DNA from: JAADHX01 sp964569385
Lineage (GTDB): Bacteria; Actinomycetota; Acidimicrobiia; Acidimicrobiales; Poriferisodalaceae
Assembly: GCA_964569385.1 (NCBI GenBank)
Contig: CAZMUM010000033.1
Span: 1 to 61,889, forward strand
Length of the DNA: 61,889 nt
Direction: 5' to 3'
Within the stretch, counting starts at the first letter, position 1, and every line of letters starts with the position of its first letter. Below are positions 8,271 through 16,366 of this stretch, piece after piece. A program made the translations under genes and the position numbers. Under the pieces are notes generated by a model, which was not told the origin of the DNA, searched no databases, and saw nothing but the letters and a program-made list of their open reading frames with translations.

Positions 8271-8313
8271 ATGGGGGGGGTGAGTTCAAGTCCCCCCTCC
8301 CACACCTAGTCGA
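8271..8313 (+). other. tRNA 3'-end-like fragment (weak)
   Basis: A run of eight G, then TGAGTTCAAGTCCCCCCTCCC and ACACC, resembles a T-arm (TTCAAGT loop with a C-rich 3' stem) and acceptor end of a tRNA. No matching 5' half or anticodon arm is present, and four extra bases interrupt the T-stem. It could be a decayed tRNA end or att-like scar, or chance. As a simple G6/C6 hairpin it may also help terminate transcription. Confidence 0.25.
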
Positions 8314-8333
8314 GCATCGGCGATAATGGCGCC

Positions 8334-9557
8334 ATGGGATCAGATCCGAGCGACGACAGACCCGCGAAAACGACCGGACCGTTGAGCGGAATCAGGGTCA
8401 TCGACTTCACGAGGGTTGTCGCTGGTCCGTTGTGTGGCCGGCTGTTGTCAGATCAAGGCGCCGACGTCATCAAGGTCGAACCACTCAGCCCAGACATGAC
8501 CAGGGCCGCGCCGCCTCTAGTGGGCGGGTTCAGCGCCTATTTTGCCCACTTCAACGCCGGCAAACGGGGCGTTAGCGTCGATCTAGGCGATCCTGAAGCA
8601 GCCGCGGCGGTTATGACCATGGTCGAGGGCGCCGACGTTCTTATCGAGAACTTCCGGCCAGGGGTGCTGTCTCGATTCGGGCTCGGAGCCCAAGATGCAC
8701 TTCGCCACAACCCAAGGTTGGTGTACTGCTCAATCAGCGGATACGGCCAGCACGGCGAATGGGCCAACCGGCGGTGCTTTGCTCCGGTGGTGCACGGCGA
8801 GTCGGGTCTACTGGCGAGCAGTGCCCGCTTGTCGTCTAGCGAAGTTCGCCCCGAGCCCCATTCCCATGCTGATATTCAGGCCGCGTACCTGGCCTCGATG
8901 GCGATCTCGTCGGCACTGTTCGACAGGGAACGGACGGGAAAAGGTGCACACCTCGACATTTCATTGGCCGAGGCTTCTGTCTATTCCAACGAGTTCACCG
9001 GTCCAGAGCTGTCAGGCCAAACCGGCGCGGCCTACTACGGGGGGTCTGCGTGTCTTGTCCTAACTCTCGGCGATGGATCTATGGCCACTACTCAAGGCAA
9101 CCCAGCCAACACGTTCAAGGACTGGCTAGCTGCCATGGGCCGCCACGAGCTGAAGTCCGACGATCGGTTTCGACGCCATGCCGACCGTCTCAACCACCGC
9201 GCCGAAATCGACGAAATCATCCTCCAATGGGCTCTCACGGTTCCTGACTTTGAGTCGCTGCACGAGATCGTCGATCCCCACGGCCTCGCGATCGGTTTGG
9301 TGAGAAACCTCACCGATCTGGCTGAGACCTCATGGGCTAAGCAGCGAGGGCTTATCGCCGAACCGATCGCCGGTCTACGACATGCCAGGGTGCCGTATCG
9401 GTCATCACAACACCAGATCGGTGCGAGCGGGCCACCCCCGGAACGGGGCGAACACAACGAGTCAGTCTTTGTCGAACTGGCTGACAAGACGCCAGAACAG
9501 GTGGCGGCAATGACGGACCGAGGTGCCCTCGAAACGGCTCCAGACGGTGCGAGTTAG
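8334..9557 (+). CDS. CaiB/BaiF family CoA-transferase (class III)
   Basis: A 407-residue family III CoA-transferase. It opens with LSGIRVIDFTRVVAGPLCGRLL, continues with GADVIKVE and NAGKRGVSVDL, and has the conserved region HADIQAAYLASMAI, whose Asp fits the catalytic aspartate that carries the acyl-anhydride intermediate. A C-terminal VPYRSSQHQIG-type segment is also usual. Such enzymes move CoA between carboxylic acids. The ATG at 8334 is preceded by GATAAT ending 6 nt upstream (leaderless). It lies 94 bp upstream of oleA on the same strand, so it may supply or recycle acyl-CoA for that cluster, although it has its own promoter-like sequence. Confidence 0.88.
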   Translation: MGSDPSDDRPAKTTGPLSGIRVIDFTRVVAGPLCGRLLSDQGADVIKVEPLSPDMTRAAPPLVGGFSAYFAHFNAGKRGVSVDLGDPEAAAAVMTMVEGADVLIENFRPGVLSRFGLGAQDALRHNPRLVYCSISGYGQHGEWANRRCFAPVVHGESGLLASSARLSSSEVRPEPHSHADIQAAYLASMAISSALFDRERTGKGAHLDISLAEASVYSNEFTGPELSGQTGAAYYGGSACLVLTLGDGSMATTQGNPANTFKDWLAAMGRHELKSDDRFRRHADRLNHRAEIDEIILQWALTVPDFESLHEIVDPHGLAIGLVRNLTDLAETSWAKQRGLIAEPIAGLRHARVPYRSSQHQIGASGPPPERGEHNESVFVELADKTPEQVAAMTDRGALETAPDGAS

Positions 9558-9651
9558 CAGCTAAGCAGAGGAACAGGGCGGGAGTGCAAGCCGGGGGGCT
9601 CTAGACCCGGTACGGTCTGTCGACAGATTACGCAGCCACATATGGAGCGCA

Positions 9652-10671
9652 ATGAGCGGTAATGCTAACTTCGCATTCGATGATATTGCTATCGTCGCTG
9701 TGTCTGCATGCGAGGCACCAGAGGTAGTTACCTCAGAAGCAATGGACGAGCGGTTGTCGCCGTTCTATCAGCGCACTAGCGCCCACGCGGGCATCTTGTC
9801 GGCCTTAGCTGGCATCGAACAACGACGCGCGTGGCCTGCTGGAGTGTCGTTCATGGAGGCAGCAGCGTTGGCGGGCGAGAAGGCCATCATCGACTCTGGC
9901 ATCGATCGTTCGCAGATCGGTCTCGTTATCGACACTTCGGTCTGTCGCGAGCGGCTCGAACCATCGAGCGCGGTCACGGTGCATAACGCGCTTGGTCTGC
10001 CTAGTACCTGCATGAACTACGACCTTGGCAATGCGTGTCTGGGTTTTGTAAACGCCATACACCTTGCCGGTGCCATGATCGAAACCGGACAGCTCGACTA
10101 TGTGCTCGTGGTCGACGGCGAAGGCACCCGCCAGATACACGACAACACCATTAGCCGGCTCAACGAACCGGGTTCCACCTTCGACGACCTGGTCGAGAAC
10201 TTCGCTTCGCTGACTCTCGGATCGGGCTCCGCAGCCGCTTTGGTGGGACGACACAGCCAAAATCCCGGTAGCCACCAGGTCGTCAGGGGCTTGTTCCGTG
10301 CTGCCACGGAGTATCACGAGCTTTGTGTTGGCTCGCTCCAGAGCATGAAAACAGACACCGCGGCCCTGCTCGATGCCGGAACATCGCTGGCGAAGCTGGC
10401 TTGGGACGATGCCAACAAAGACGAGTGGCAAGACATGGACCTCTATGTACTGCACCAGGTATCGAAGGTTCATACCGAAGCCATGATCGAAGTTCTCGGA
10501 ATCGACCCGGCGAGAGTGCCGATGACGTTTCCGCGGTTCGGAAACATGGGCCCCGCTGCAGTCCCGTTTACTCTCGCACTGTCTGCCGACCAGCTAAGCG
10601 CTGGCGATCGGGTGTTGTGTCTCGGTATCGGATCTGGGCTAAACGCTGGTCTCCTCGAACTGGTCTGGTGA
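9652..10671 (+). CDS. oleA: OleA-type thiolase: head-to-head acyl-CoA condensation
   Basis: A 339-residue thiolase-superfamily enzyme. The Cys-His-Asn triad is visible: Cys129 in LGNACLGF, His268 in YVLHQVSK and Asn298 in RFGNMGPAA. OleA joins two fatty acyl-CoAs to a beta-keto acid, the first step of long-chain olefin synthesis. Assignment rests on the following genes: OleB and OleC domains in one polypeptide, then OleD. ATG 9652 has a GGAG-like ribosome binding site (TGGAGCGCA). The stop overlaps the GTG of oleBC by 4 nt. An ordinary FabH is the alternative, but context makes OleA much more likely. Confidence 0.85.
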   Translation: MSGNANFAFDDIAIVAVSACEAPEVVTSEAMDERLSPFYQRTSAHAGILSALAGIEQRRAWPAGVSFMEAAALAGEKAIIDSGIDRSQIGLVIDTSVCRERLEPSSAVTVHNALGLPSTCMNYDLGNACLGFVNAIHLAGAMIETGQLDYVLVVDGEGTRQIHDNTISRLNEPGSTFDDLVENFASLTLGSGSAAALVGRHSQNPGSHQVVRGLFRAATEYHELCVGSLQSMKTDTAALLDAGTSLAKLAWDDANKDEWQDMDLYVLHQVSKVHTEAMIEVLGIDPARVPMTFPRFGNMGPAAVPFTLALSADQLSAGDRVLCLGIGSGLNAGLLELVW

Positions 10672-13346
10672 CGGCTGGCAGAGGGCGAGCCAAACTCCCT
10701 GCTCAACTTCCACCCAAGTCAGTCGTTGGCCTCGACCCAGCCTGGTCGCGCCTCGTCGCCACCACAGACCACTCCGGTCAAGACGTTGAGTGGCACCTTC
10801 TTGACAGCTATGCACAACGGTCCGATGTCGAACCTCGCCTGACCCTGTTATGTGTTCACGGCAACCCATCGTGGTCGTTCCTGTGGCGATCAGTCTTGGC
10901 CGCTGCCCCAGACGATTTGCGAGTCATCGCCGTCGATCAGCTCGACATGGGTTTCTCCGAACGCACCGGGCGGTCGCGACGATTGGCCGATCGGGTCGAG
11001 GACCTCAGCAGGCTTACCGAACGGCTCGGCCTGAATGGCCCCGTTGTCGCGGTGGCGCACGACTGGGGTGGCCCGGTGGCGCTTGGCTGGGCGCTGCAGT
11101 GGAATACCCGATCCGATCGAACGTTGGCTGGCGTCGTGCTTACCAACACCGCAGTCCACCAACCGGCGGGTTCTAGGGCTTCTTCACTCATTCGGGCGGC
11201 CAGAAGCCGACCGATGTTGAAGCCCGTGACGGTGTCGTCAACGGCGTTCATTCGTGGTGCGGTCGACATGTGTCGACCCCGCCCGTCGCGAGCGGTTCGC
11301 GATGGTTACCTGGCGCCGTATCGCAGCGCCGACCGTCGTCACGCTATCGCCGACTTCGTGGCCGACATCCCGCTCGAACCGGAGCACCCTACGGCCAGCA
11401 CGCTCGACAGCATCGCGGCCGGGCTTGCCGACTTGTCGTCGATACCAGTTGCGCTGTTCTGGGGCCCAAACGACCCGGTGTTTTCCGACCTGTACCTGCA
11501 CGATTTCGAGCAGCGTTTGCCTCACGCCGACGTACACCGCTTCGCGGGAGCCCACCACTTTGTCCAGGAAGAAGGCGATGTCGCTGGTGCGATCTTCGAC
11601 TGGGTTGGGTTCCGCTGCCTCACGGGCGAAGATCAGTCGCGGCCACACCCCCTGCCACATCCACGTCCGCAAGCGAGCAGCGGTGGCGAGGCGAACCAAA
11701 CAATCTCTCGACCAATGTGGTCGGCGCTAAGCGAAGCAGAACCACTCAAGGCGGCGGTTCTTGAACTTTCTGGTTCTACTCGTCACACAACCTTTGATGG
11801 GCTCTCCGTTCGGGTCAGCGAGTTCGGCGCCGGCCTGGCTAGCTTTGGAATCCAGCGGGGGAGCAGGGTCGCGCTCATGATCCCGCCTGGCATTGATCTG
11901 AACACTGCGCTGTATGGGTGTTGGCGCGCCGGTGTGGTCGCGGTGGTGATCGACTCGGCGCTTGGACCGGCCAACATGACCAAAGCCATTCGCTCGGCTA
12001 ATCCTGAGCATCTGATCGCGATTCCGAAGGCACTAGCCGCCGCCAAGGTTTTGGGTTGGCCGGGAAGACGCATTTCGACCGACGAAATCGACGCGATCTG
12101 TGCGGCTGGTCGGTCACCAGACCGTGGCTCCGACGCTGGCTCAGAGCCTGGCTCAAACGCTTGGGACGGTCGTGACCTCTCCACCGCTGACGGTTCGGAC
12201 TTGGCTCTCTTAGGTTTCACCTCGGGCTCAACCGGACCTTCAAAGGGGGTGTTGTACGAACATCGCCAGCTCGAGGCCCAGCGCGACTTGCTCGCGAGCA
12301 TCTACAAAGTCGAGGCGACTGATGCATTGGTGGCGGCCTTTGCACCGTTTGCCCTGTACGGGCCGGCTCTTGGCATTACGTCGGTCGTACCCGACATGGA
12401 CATCACCAAACCGGCAACCCTCACCGCGGTGGCTTTGGCCGAAGCAGTAGCTGAAGTCGACGCCACCCTGGTGTTCGCTTCGCCGGCGGCACTAGCGAAC
12501 GTAGTCGCTACGGCTGCTGACCTGACCGATATCCATCGTGAAGCGCTCGGCGGAGTGCGACTGCTCTTGAGTGCGGGTGCGCCCGTGAACCCGGAGCTGT
12601 TTGCGCGAGCCCAGACCCTTGTTCCTAACGCTGAGGCCCACACCCCGTACGGAATGACCGAGGTCCTGCCTGTTGCCGATGTGTCGCTCGTTTCGTTGGC
12701 TGCGGCGTCAGGCCAGGGTGTATGTGTCGGGCCGCCCTGTGTCGGAGTCGAGGTTCGGATCGAGCCCCTGACCCGAGTGTCCGACAACCGTCATCGCGAG
12801 CAAGCCGACGGACCAGTCATGGGCGAAGTCGAGATTCGTGCTGATCATGTGATGCATGGGTACGACCGGCTGTGGTGGACACAGTTCAAGGCCAGAACCG
12901 CCGACGGGTGGCACCGATCTGGCGATGTCGGTTGGATTGACGATCAGTCCCGGCTATGGATTGGCGGGCGGGTAGGCGATGTGATCTCAACGGCTGTCGG
13001 GCCGCTAATGCCGGTGCCCCTTGAACTGGCGGCCGAGTCGGTTGCCGGAGTAAGTCGAGCAGCCGCGGTCGGGGTTGGTCCGCAAGGCTGCCAGGTCGTG
13101 GCCATAGTCGTTGAGACGACGAACCCACCAAGACACAATGGGTTGGCCCCCGCAGAACTAGTGGGAATGGTTCGCGAGGCGGTCGAAGCGAGCGGCGGCC
13201 CAGTACAGCCAGGCCCTACTGTGGCCGCGGTGCTTTCGGTTCGTCGTCTTCCTGTCGATCGCCGCCACAACTCCAAGATCGATCGTCGGCGTGTCGCCAA
13301 GTGGGCCGAGACACTTCTGAGTGGTGCGACGCGGTCGCGGCTGTGA
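10668..13346 (+). CDS. oleBC: OleBC fusion: alpha/beta-hydrolase joined to AMP-dependent beta-lactone synthetase
   Basis: From GTG 10668 the protein has 892 residues. Residues 1 to about 340 are an OleB-like haloalkane-dehalogenase-fold hydrolase with VHGNPSWSFLWRS, nucleophile Asp132 in AHDWGGP and a C-terminal His in AGAHHFVQEE. After a Pro-rich linker (HPLPHPRPQ), residues from about 360 form OleC, an acyl-adenylating enzyme with the phosphate loop GFTSGSTGPSKG and PYGMTE. OleC closes the beta-hydroxy acid to a beta-lactone and OleB decarboxylates it to the alkene. Such fusions are known in actinobacteria such as Micrococcus. The frame runs up to 10323 inside oleA; that extension is a shadow. 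Both gene junctions are GTGA overlaps. Confidence 0.9.
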   Translation: MTAGRGRAKLPAQLPPKSVVGLDPAWSRLVATTDHSGQDVEWHLLDSYAQRSDVEPRLTLLCVHGNPSWSFLWRSVLAAAPDDLRVIAVDQLDMGFSERTGRSRRLADRVEDLSRLTERLGLNGPVVAVAHDWGGPVALGWALQWNTRSDRTLAGVVLTNTAVHQPAGSRASSLIRAARSRPMLKPVTVSSTAFIRGAVDMCRPRPSRAVRDGYLAPYRSADRRHAIADFVADIPLEPEHPTASTLDSIAAGLADLSSIPVALFWGPNDPVFSDLYLHDFEQRLPHADVHRFAGAHHFVQEEGDVAGAIFDWVGFRCLTGEDQSRPHPLPHPRPQASSGGEANQTISRPMWSALSEAEPLKAAVLELSGSTRHTTFDGLSVRVSEFGAGLASFGIQRGSRVALMIPPGIDLNTALYGCWRAGVVAVVIDSALGPANMTKAIRSANPEHLIAIPKALAAAKVLGWPGRRISTDEIDAICAAGRSPDRGSDAGSEPGSNAWDGRDLSTADGSDLALLGFTSGSTGPSKGVLYEHRQLEAQRDLLASIYKVEATDALVAAFAPFALYGPALGITSVVPDMDITKPATLTAVALAEAVAEVDATLVFASPAALANVVATAADLTDIHREALGGVRLLLSAGAPVNPELFARAQTLVPNAEAHTPYGMTEVLPVADVSLVSLAAASGQGVCVGPPCVGVEVRIEPLTRVSDNRHREQADGPVMGEVEIRADHVMHGYDRLWWTQFKARTADGWHRSGDVGWIDDQSRLWIGGRVGDVISTAVGPLMPVPLELAAESVAGVSRAAAVGVGPQGCQVVAIVVETTNPPRHNGLAPAELVGMVREAVEASGGPVQPGPTVAAVLSVRRLPVDRRHNSKIDRRRVAKWAETLLSGATRSRL

Positions 13347-14314
13347 AGGTCCTCGTTACAGGGGCCACGAGCCTGCTTGGCAAAGGCCTCGTCACTGCTC
13401 TGCGCAACGACAATCACGATGTAACGACACTTCAACGCACGGCCGCCGAAAAGTTGACTGGTGGGGTAACCGAGGTCCTGGGCGACATCACCAACGCCGC
13501 GGTCGTGGAGCGAGCGGTCGAACGAAGCGACGTTGTTGTTCACCTAGCTGCCAAGGTGGACGTCACCGGGCCGTGGCGCGACTTTCTCGAAACCAACGTC
13601 GACGGCACCGCCAACGTGTTGCAGGCGTCGATCGACGCCGGCATAAATCGATTCGTCTACGTTTCTTCGCCTTCTGTAGCCCACGCTGGCACCGCGCTGA
13701 TTGGTGCTGACGCCGCTCCCGCCGATCCATCGGGGGCCAAAGGCCCGTATGCGAAGAGCAAGGCGATGGCCGAGCGTCTGGCGCTAGAGGCCGCCGAACA
13801 GATGCCGGTCGTTGTGATCAGGCCCCATCTCGTTTGGGGCCCAGGCGACACTCAGCTTGTAGGTCGGCTGGTCGATCGGGCCCGCGCCCGAAGACTCGCC
13901 GTAATCGGTTCTGGTGCTGCCCTCGTCGATTCCACCTACATCGACAACGCCGTCGATGCACTGGTCGCCGCCATCGACAGATGCCCGGATCTCTCAGGTC
14001 AGGTGTTCGTAGTATCCAACGGCGAGCCTCGCCCAATCTCGGAGCTTGTTCGAGGAATTCTTGGCGCCCACGGCCTTGCGCTTCCAGCGCGCCACGTACC
14101 GGTGCGCCTAGCATCGGGAGTCGGATCTCTGGTCGAGCGAATCTGGGATCGGTTCGAGTTGGCCGAGCCGCCAATCACCAGCTTTGTTGCCGAACAGATG
14201 TCGACAGCTCACTGGTTCGATCAGCGTCGCACGAGAGAATCGCTGCGGTGGACCCCGGCAATCAGCATCGACCAAGGCCTCAAACTGCTTGCCCAAGCAG
14301 TCGTGACCGAGTAG
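13343..14314 (+). CDS. oleD: OleD: NAD(P)H-dependent beta-keto acid reductase
   Basis: A 323-residue extended SDR/epimerase-type protein. It starts MKVLVTGATSLLGKGLV with the TGATSLLGKG dinucleotide motif, has VVHLAAKVDV, a catalytic-type Ser/Tyr region (YVSSPSV and GPYAKSKAMAE) and GGVTEVLGDI. In the olefin pathway OleD reduces the beta-keto acid made by OleA to the beta-hydroxy acid used by OleC. The GTG start at 13343 overlaps the oleBC stop (GTGA), so the three ole genes form one coupled operon. Upstream in-frame codons belong to oleBC. Confidence 0.88.
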   Translation: MKVLVTGATSLLGKGLVTALRNDNHDVTTLQRTAAEKLTGGVTEVLGDITNAAVVERAVERSDVVVHLAAKVDVTGPWRDFLETNVDGTANVLQASIDAGINRFVYVSSPSVAHAGTALIGADAAPADPSGAKGPYAKSKAMAERLALEAAEQMPVVVIRPHLVWGPGDTQLVGRLVDRARARRLAVIGSGAALVDSTYIDNAVDALVAAIDRCPDLSGQVFVVSNGEPRPISELVRGILGAHGLALPARHVPVRLASGVGSLVERIWDRFELAEPPITSFVAEQMSTAHWFDQRRTRESLRWTPAISIDQGLKLLAQAVVTE

Positions 14315-14368
14315 CCAAAAAGCACGCCCGAGGCGGTAAGGTCATCGCTTCAGACTTACAGGAGACCA

Positions 14369-14845
14369 ATGACTCAGTTCCACGAACTCACGATGGCATC
14401 GATCACTGGCGAGCAGGTGAAACTCGCCGACTACTCGGGCACAGCGTGCTTAGTGGTCAACGTAGCGAGCGCTTGAGGCCTTACGCCTCAGTACGCAGGT
14501 CTGCGTACGCTTCACCACAACGACAACGGCACCATTGTTCTCGGGTTTCCCTGTAACCAGTTCGGCGAGCAAGAACCAGGCTCCGACGCCGAGGTACTCA
14601 CATTCGTCGAAGAGAACTTCGACATCGACTTCCCGATGTTTTCCAAGATCGAGGTCAACGGCGACGGTGCGGCCGACCTTTACAAGCATCTCAAGGACGC
14701 CCAACCCGGCGACGGCGAAACGTCCGACATAACCTGGAACTTCGAGAAGTTCCTAGTCGACTCAAGCGGCGCTGTCGTGGCTCGGTTCGCGCCGATGACC
14801 ACCCCAGAAGAAATCGAAGAGCAGCTGGCCGATCTGCTCGGCTAG
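14369..14845 (+). CDS. Selenocysteine-containing glutathione peroxidase (in-frame UGA)
   Basis: Reading ATG 14369 through the in-frame TGA at 14474-14476 gives a complete 158-residue GPx: NVASA-U36-GLTPQY, then GFPCNQFGEQEPGS and WNFEKFLVD. The catalytic tetrad is visible as Sec36, Gln64, Trp123 and Asn124. Without readthrough there is only a 35-residue peptide followed by an orphan C-terminus, so standard gene calling would miss it. AGGAG lies 6 nt before the ATG. A SECIS-like hairpin follows the UGA. The enzyme reduces hydroperoxides with thiols (GSH or thioredoxin; most bacterial GPx prefer thioredoxin). It follows oleD by 54 bp and may share the transcript. Confidence 0.88.
14477..14508 (+). 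promoter_or_regulatory. Bacterial SECIS element of the GPx gene
   Basis: Starting 14 nt after the UGA, GTACGCA (14491-14497) pairs perfectly with TGCGTAC (14502-14508) around the loop GGTC. The first loop G is 22 nt from the UGA, within the bacterial SECIS range. The apical GCAGGTCTGC is identical to what I recall for the Escherichia coli fdhF SECIS apex. A second small hairpin, TGAGGC with GCCTCA (14474-14490), contains the UGA itself. Confidence 0.8.
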
Positions 14846-14891
14846 CTCGTGTTCTTCGTCAGGGGTTGCTTTAGGGGCGCACCCCCGGCCC

Positions 14892-16316
14892 TCAGTTGTT
14901 GAGGCTCAACCAGTCGACGGGCGCAAAATCGTCGCTGAGGTAGGTCGCATTACCGATGAAGGCCTGCACGTCGTCGATGAGCTGGCCTTCGGATGGATCG
15001 ACCTCAAGCTCAGGCAGCGCCGCATCTGAGGCCAGCAGAATCTGATTGACGGCACGATTCGGGATGCCACCGGCGGGGATAATCAGGTCGATATTGTTGA
15101 ATACTCTTCTCAAGGTCGCGAGCTCGGCCCTGGCGAAGCGACTCTCGCGGCCATCGATCAGATTCATGGCGTAGACGCCGTCGGGTTTTAGCACCCTATG
15201 GACCTCGGTGATGAACTCTTCTGTCGTCAGATGCCACGGCACAGCGGTGCTGGCGAACGCATCGCCAACGACTATGTCGACTGAGTCGGTGTCGAGGTCG
15301 GCCAGCGCCAAACGGGCGTCGCCAATCCTGACGCGAAGACGGTCGTTGGTCACTAACCCGAGTTCGTCGACAGCCACGTCGACGAGGACGGGGTCGATCT
15401 CGAGCACGAAGTTATCGGAGCCTGGCCTGGTGGCCTCGATGTAACGAGGAACGGTGAATCCACCCCCGCCTATGTGCAGCGCTACCAGCGGCCCAGCCGG
15501 GGCGGCATCGACGACATCACCAAGCAGGCTTATGTAGCGAAACTCGAGGTTCGTTGGATCGTCGAGATCGACCGCAGCATGACGTCGCCCATCGAGGATG
15601 AGGTAGCGCACCGACTCGTCTTGAGCGTCGGTTACGACCGATCCGCAGAAGTAAGCCGACTCGAACTGGCACGGCGACCCCGCAGTGACGGCGATGCCGA
15701 ACACAACGAGAGCAACCGCTGACAGCGTCGCATCGGGGCGCGTACGTCCAACCCTGAACGTGAAACCAACGCCGGCCACCACCAGAGCCAGGCCAAGCCC
15801 GATGATGATTGGTCGAGTTGGCACCGCCGAAACCAGAATGAAACCAGTCACGAACGTTCCAAACAGCGCACCAACCGTTCCCGTCGCCGAGAGGCCGCCT
15901 ACAACTTCGCCCGTTTGGCCAAGATCGGTTAACCGCAACTTAGCGACCATTGGGCTGATGGCGCTCAGGATTGCCGCTGGAGCGAAGAACGCGAGCAGGG
16001 CAAGGGCCACGATCGCCACCGGATTAGAGCCGAAGTTTGGTCCTGCAGCGCTGACAATGGGCAACGATGCCCATGCCGACAGGCCTCCCAGTGCCATGGC
16101 TGGCCCAATCAGGCGCTCGGGTGCATGGCGGTCGGCGAGTCGGCCGCCGAGAGCATTACCGAGGGCGATACCGGCCAGCATCGTGCCGATAATGCCGGTG
16201 AAAGTCTCCAACGAAACCCCAACGTAGGGGGCCATGAGCCGTCCGGCCAGAATCTCCAGCACCAATACCGCAGCTGAGGTGCAGAACACTATGAGTTGGG
16301 CAGCCCGTTTGGTCAC
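14892..16316 (-). CDS. Membrane protein with spermidine-synthase-like methyltransferase fold domain
   Basis: A 474-residue protein. The N-terminal half (about residues 1-220) has several hydrophobic helices in a transporter-like arrangement (GTMLAGIALGNALGGRLADRHAPERL resembles an MFS loop). The C-terminal half is a polyamine-synthase-like Rossmann domain with LHIGGGGFTVPRYIEATRPG, VLEIDPVLVDVA and VVGDAF. Such fused proteins are common in actinobacteria; the reaction is unproven and may not be spermidine synthesis. The GTG start is preceded by TAGATT ending exactly 6 nt upstream, so the mRNA is probably leaderless. It is divergent from the selenoprotein gene at 16367. Confidence 0.8.
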   Translation of the reverse strand: MTKRAAQLIVFCTSAAVLVLEILAGRLMAPYVGVSLETFTGIIGTMLAGIALGNALGGRLADRHAPERLIGPAMALGGLSAWASLPIVSAAGPNFGSNPVAIVALALLAFFAPAAILSAISPMVAKLRLTDLGQTGEVVGGLSATGTVGALFGTFVTGFILVSAVPTRPIIIGLGLALVVAGVGFTFRVGRTRPDATLSAVALVVFGIAVTAGSPCQFESAYFCGSVVTDAQDESVRYLILDGRRHAAVDLDDPTNLEFRYISLLGDVVDAAPAGPLVALHIGGGGFTVPRYIEATRPGSDNFVLEIDPVLVDVAVDELGLVTNDRLRVRIGDARLALADLDTDSVDIVVGDAFASTAVPWHLTTEEFITEVHRVLKPDGVYAMNLIDGRESRFARAELATLRRVFNNIDLIIPAGGIPNRAVNQILLASDAALPELEVDPSEGQLIDDVQAFIGNATYLSDDFAPVDWLSLNN

Positions 16317-16366
16317 CCGAGCAATCTAGCGGTGCACCTACACCGTCAATAGGGCAAACTGGCGAG

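Noticed and set aside
8271..8313. Functional tRNA gene
   Set aside because: Only a T-arm/acceptor-like 3' fragment is visible; no anticodon arm or 5' half is present.
10323..10667. N-terminal extension of OleBC
   Set aside because: It is entirely inside oleA in another frame; GTG 10668 with a GTGA overlap is the natural start.
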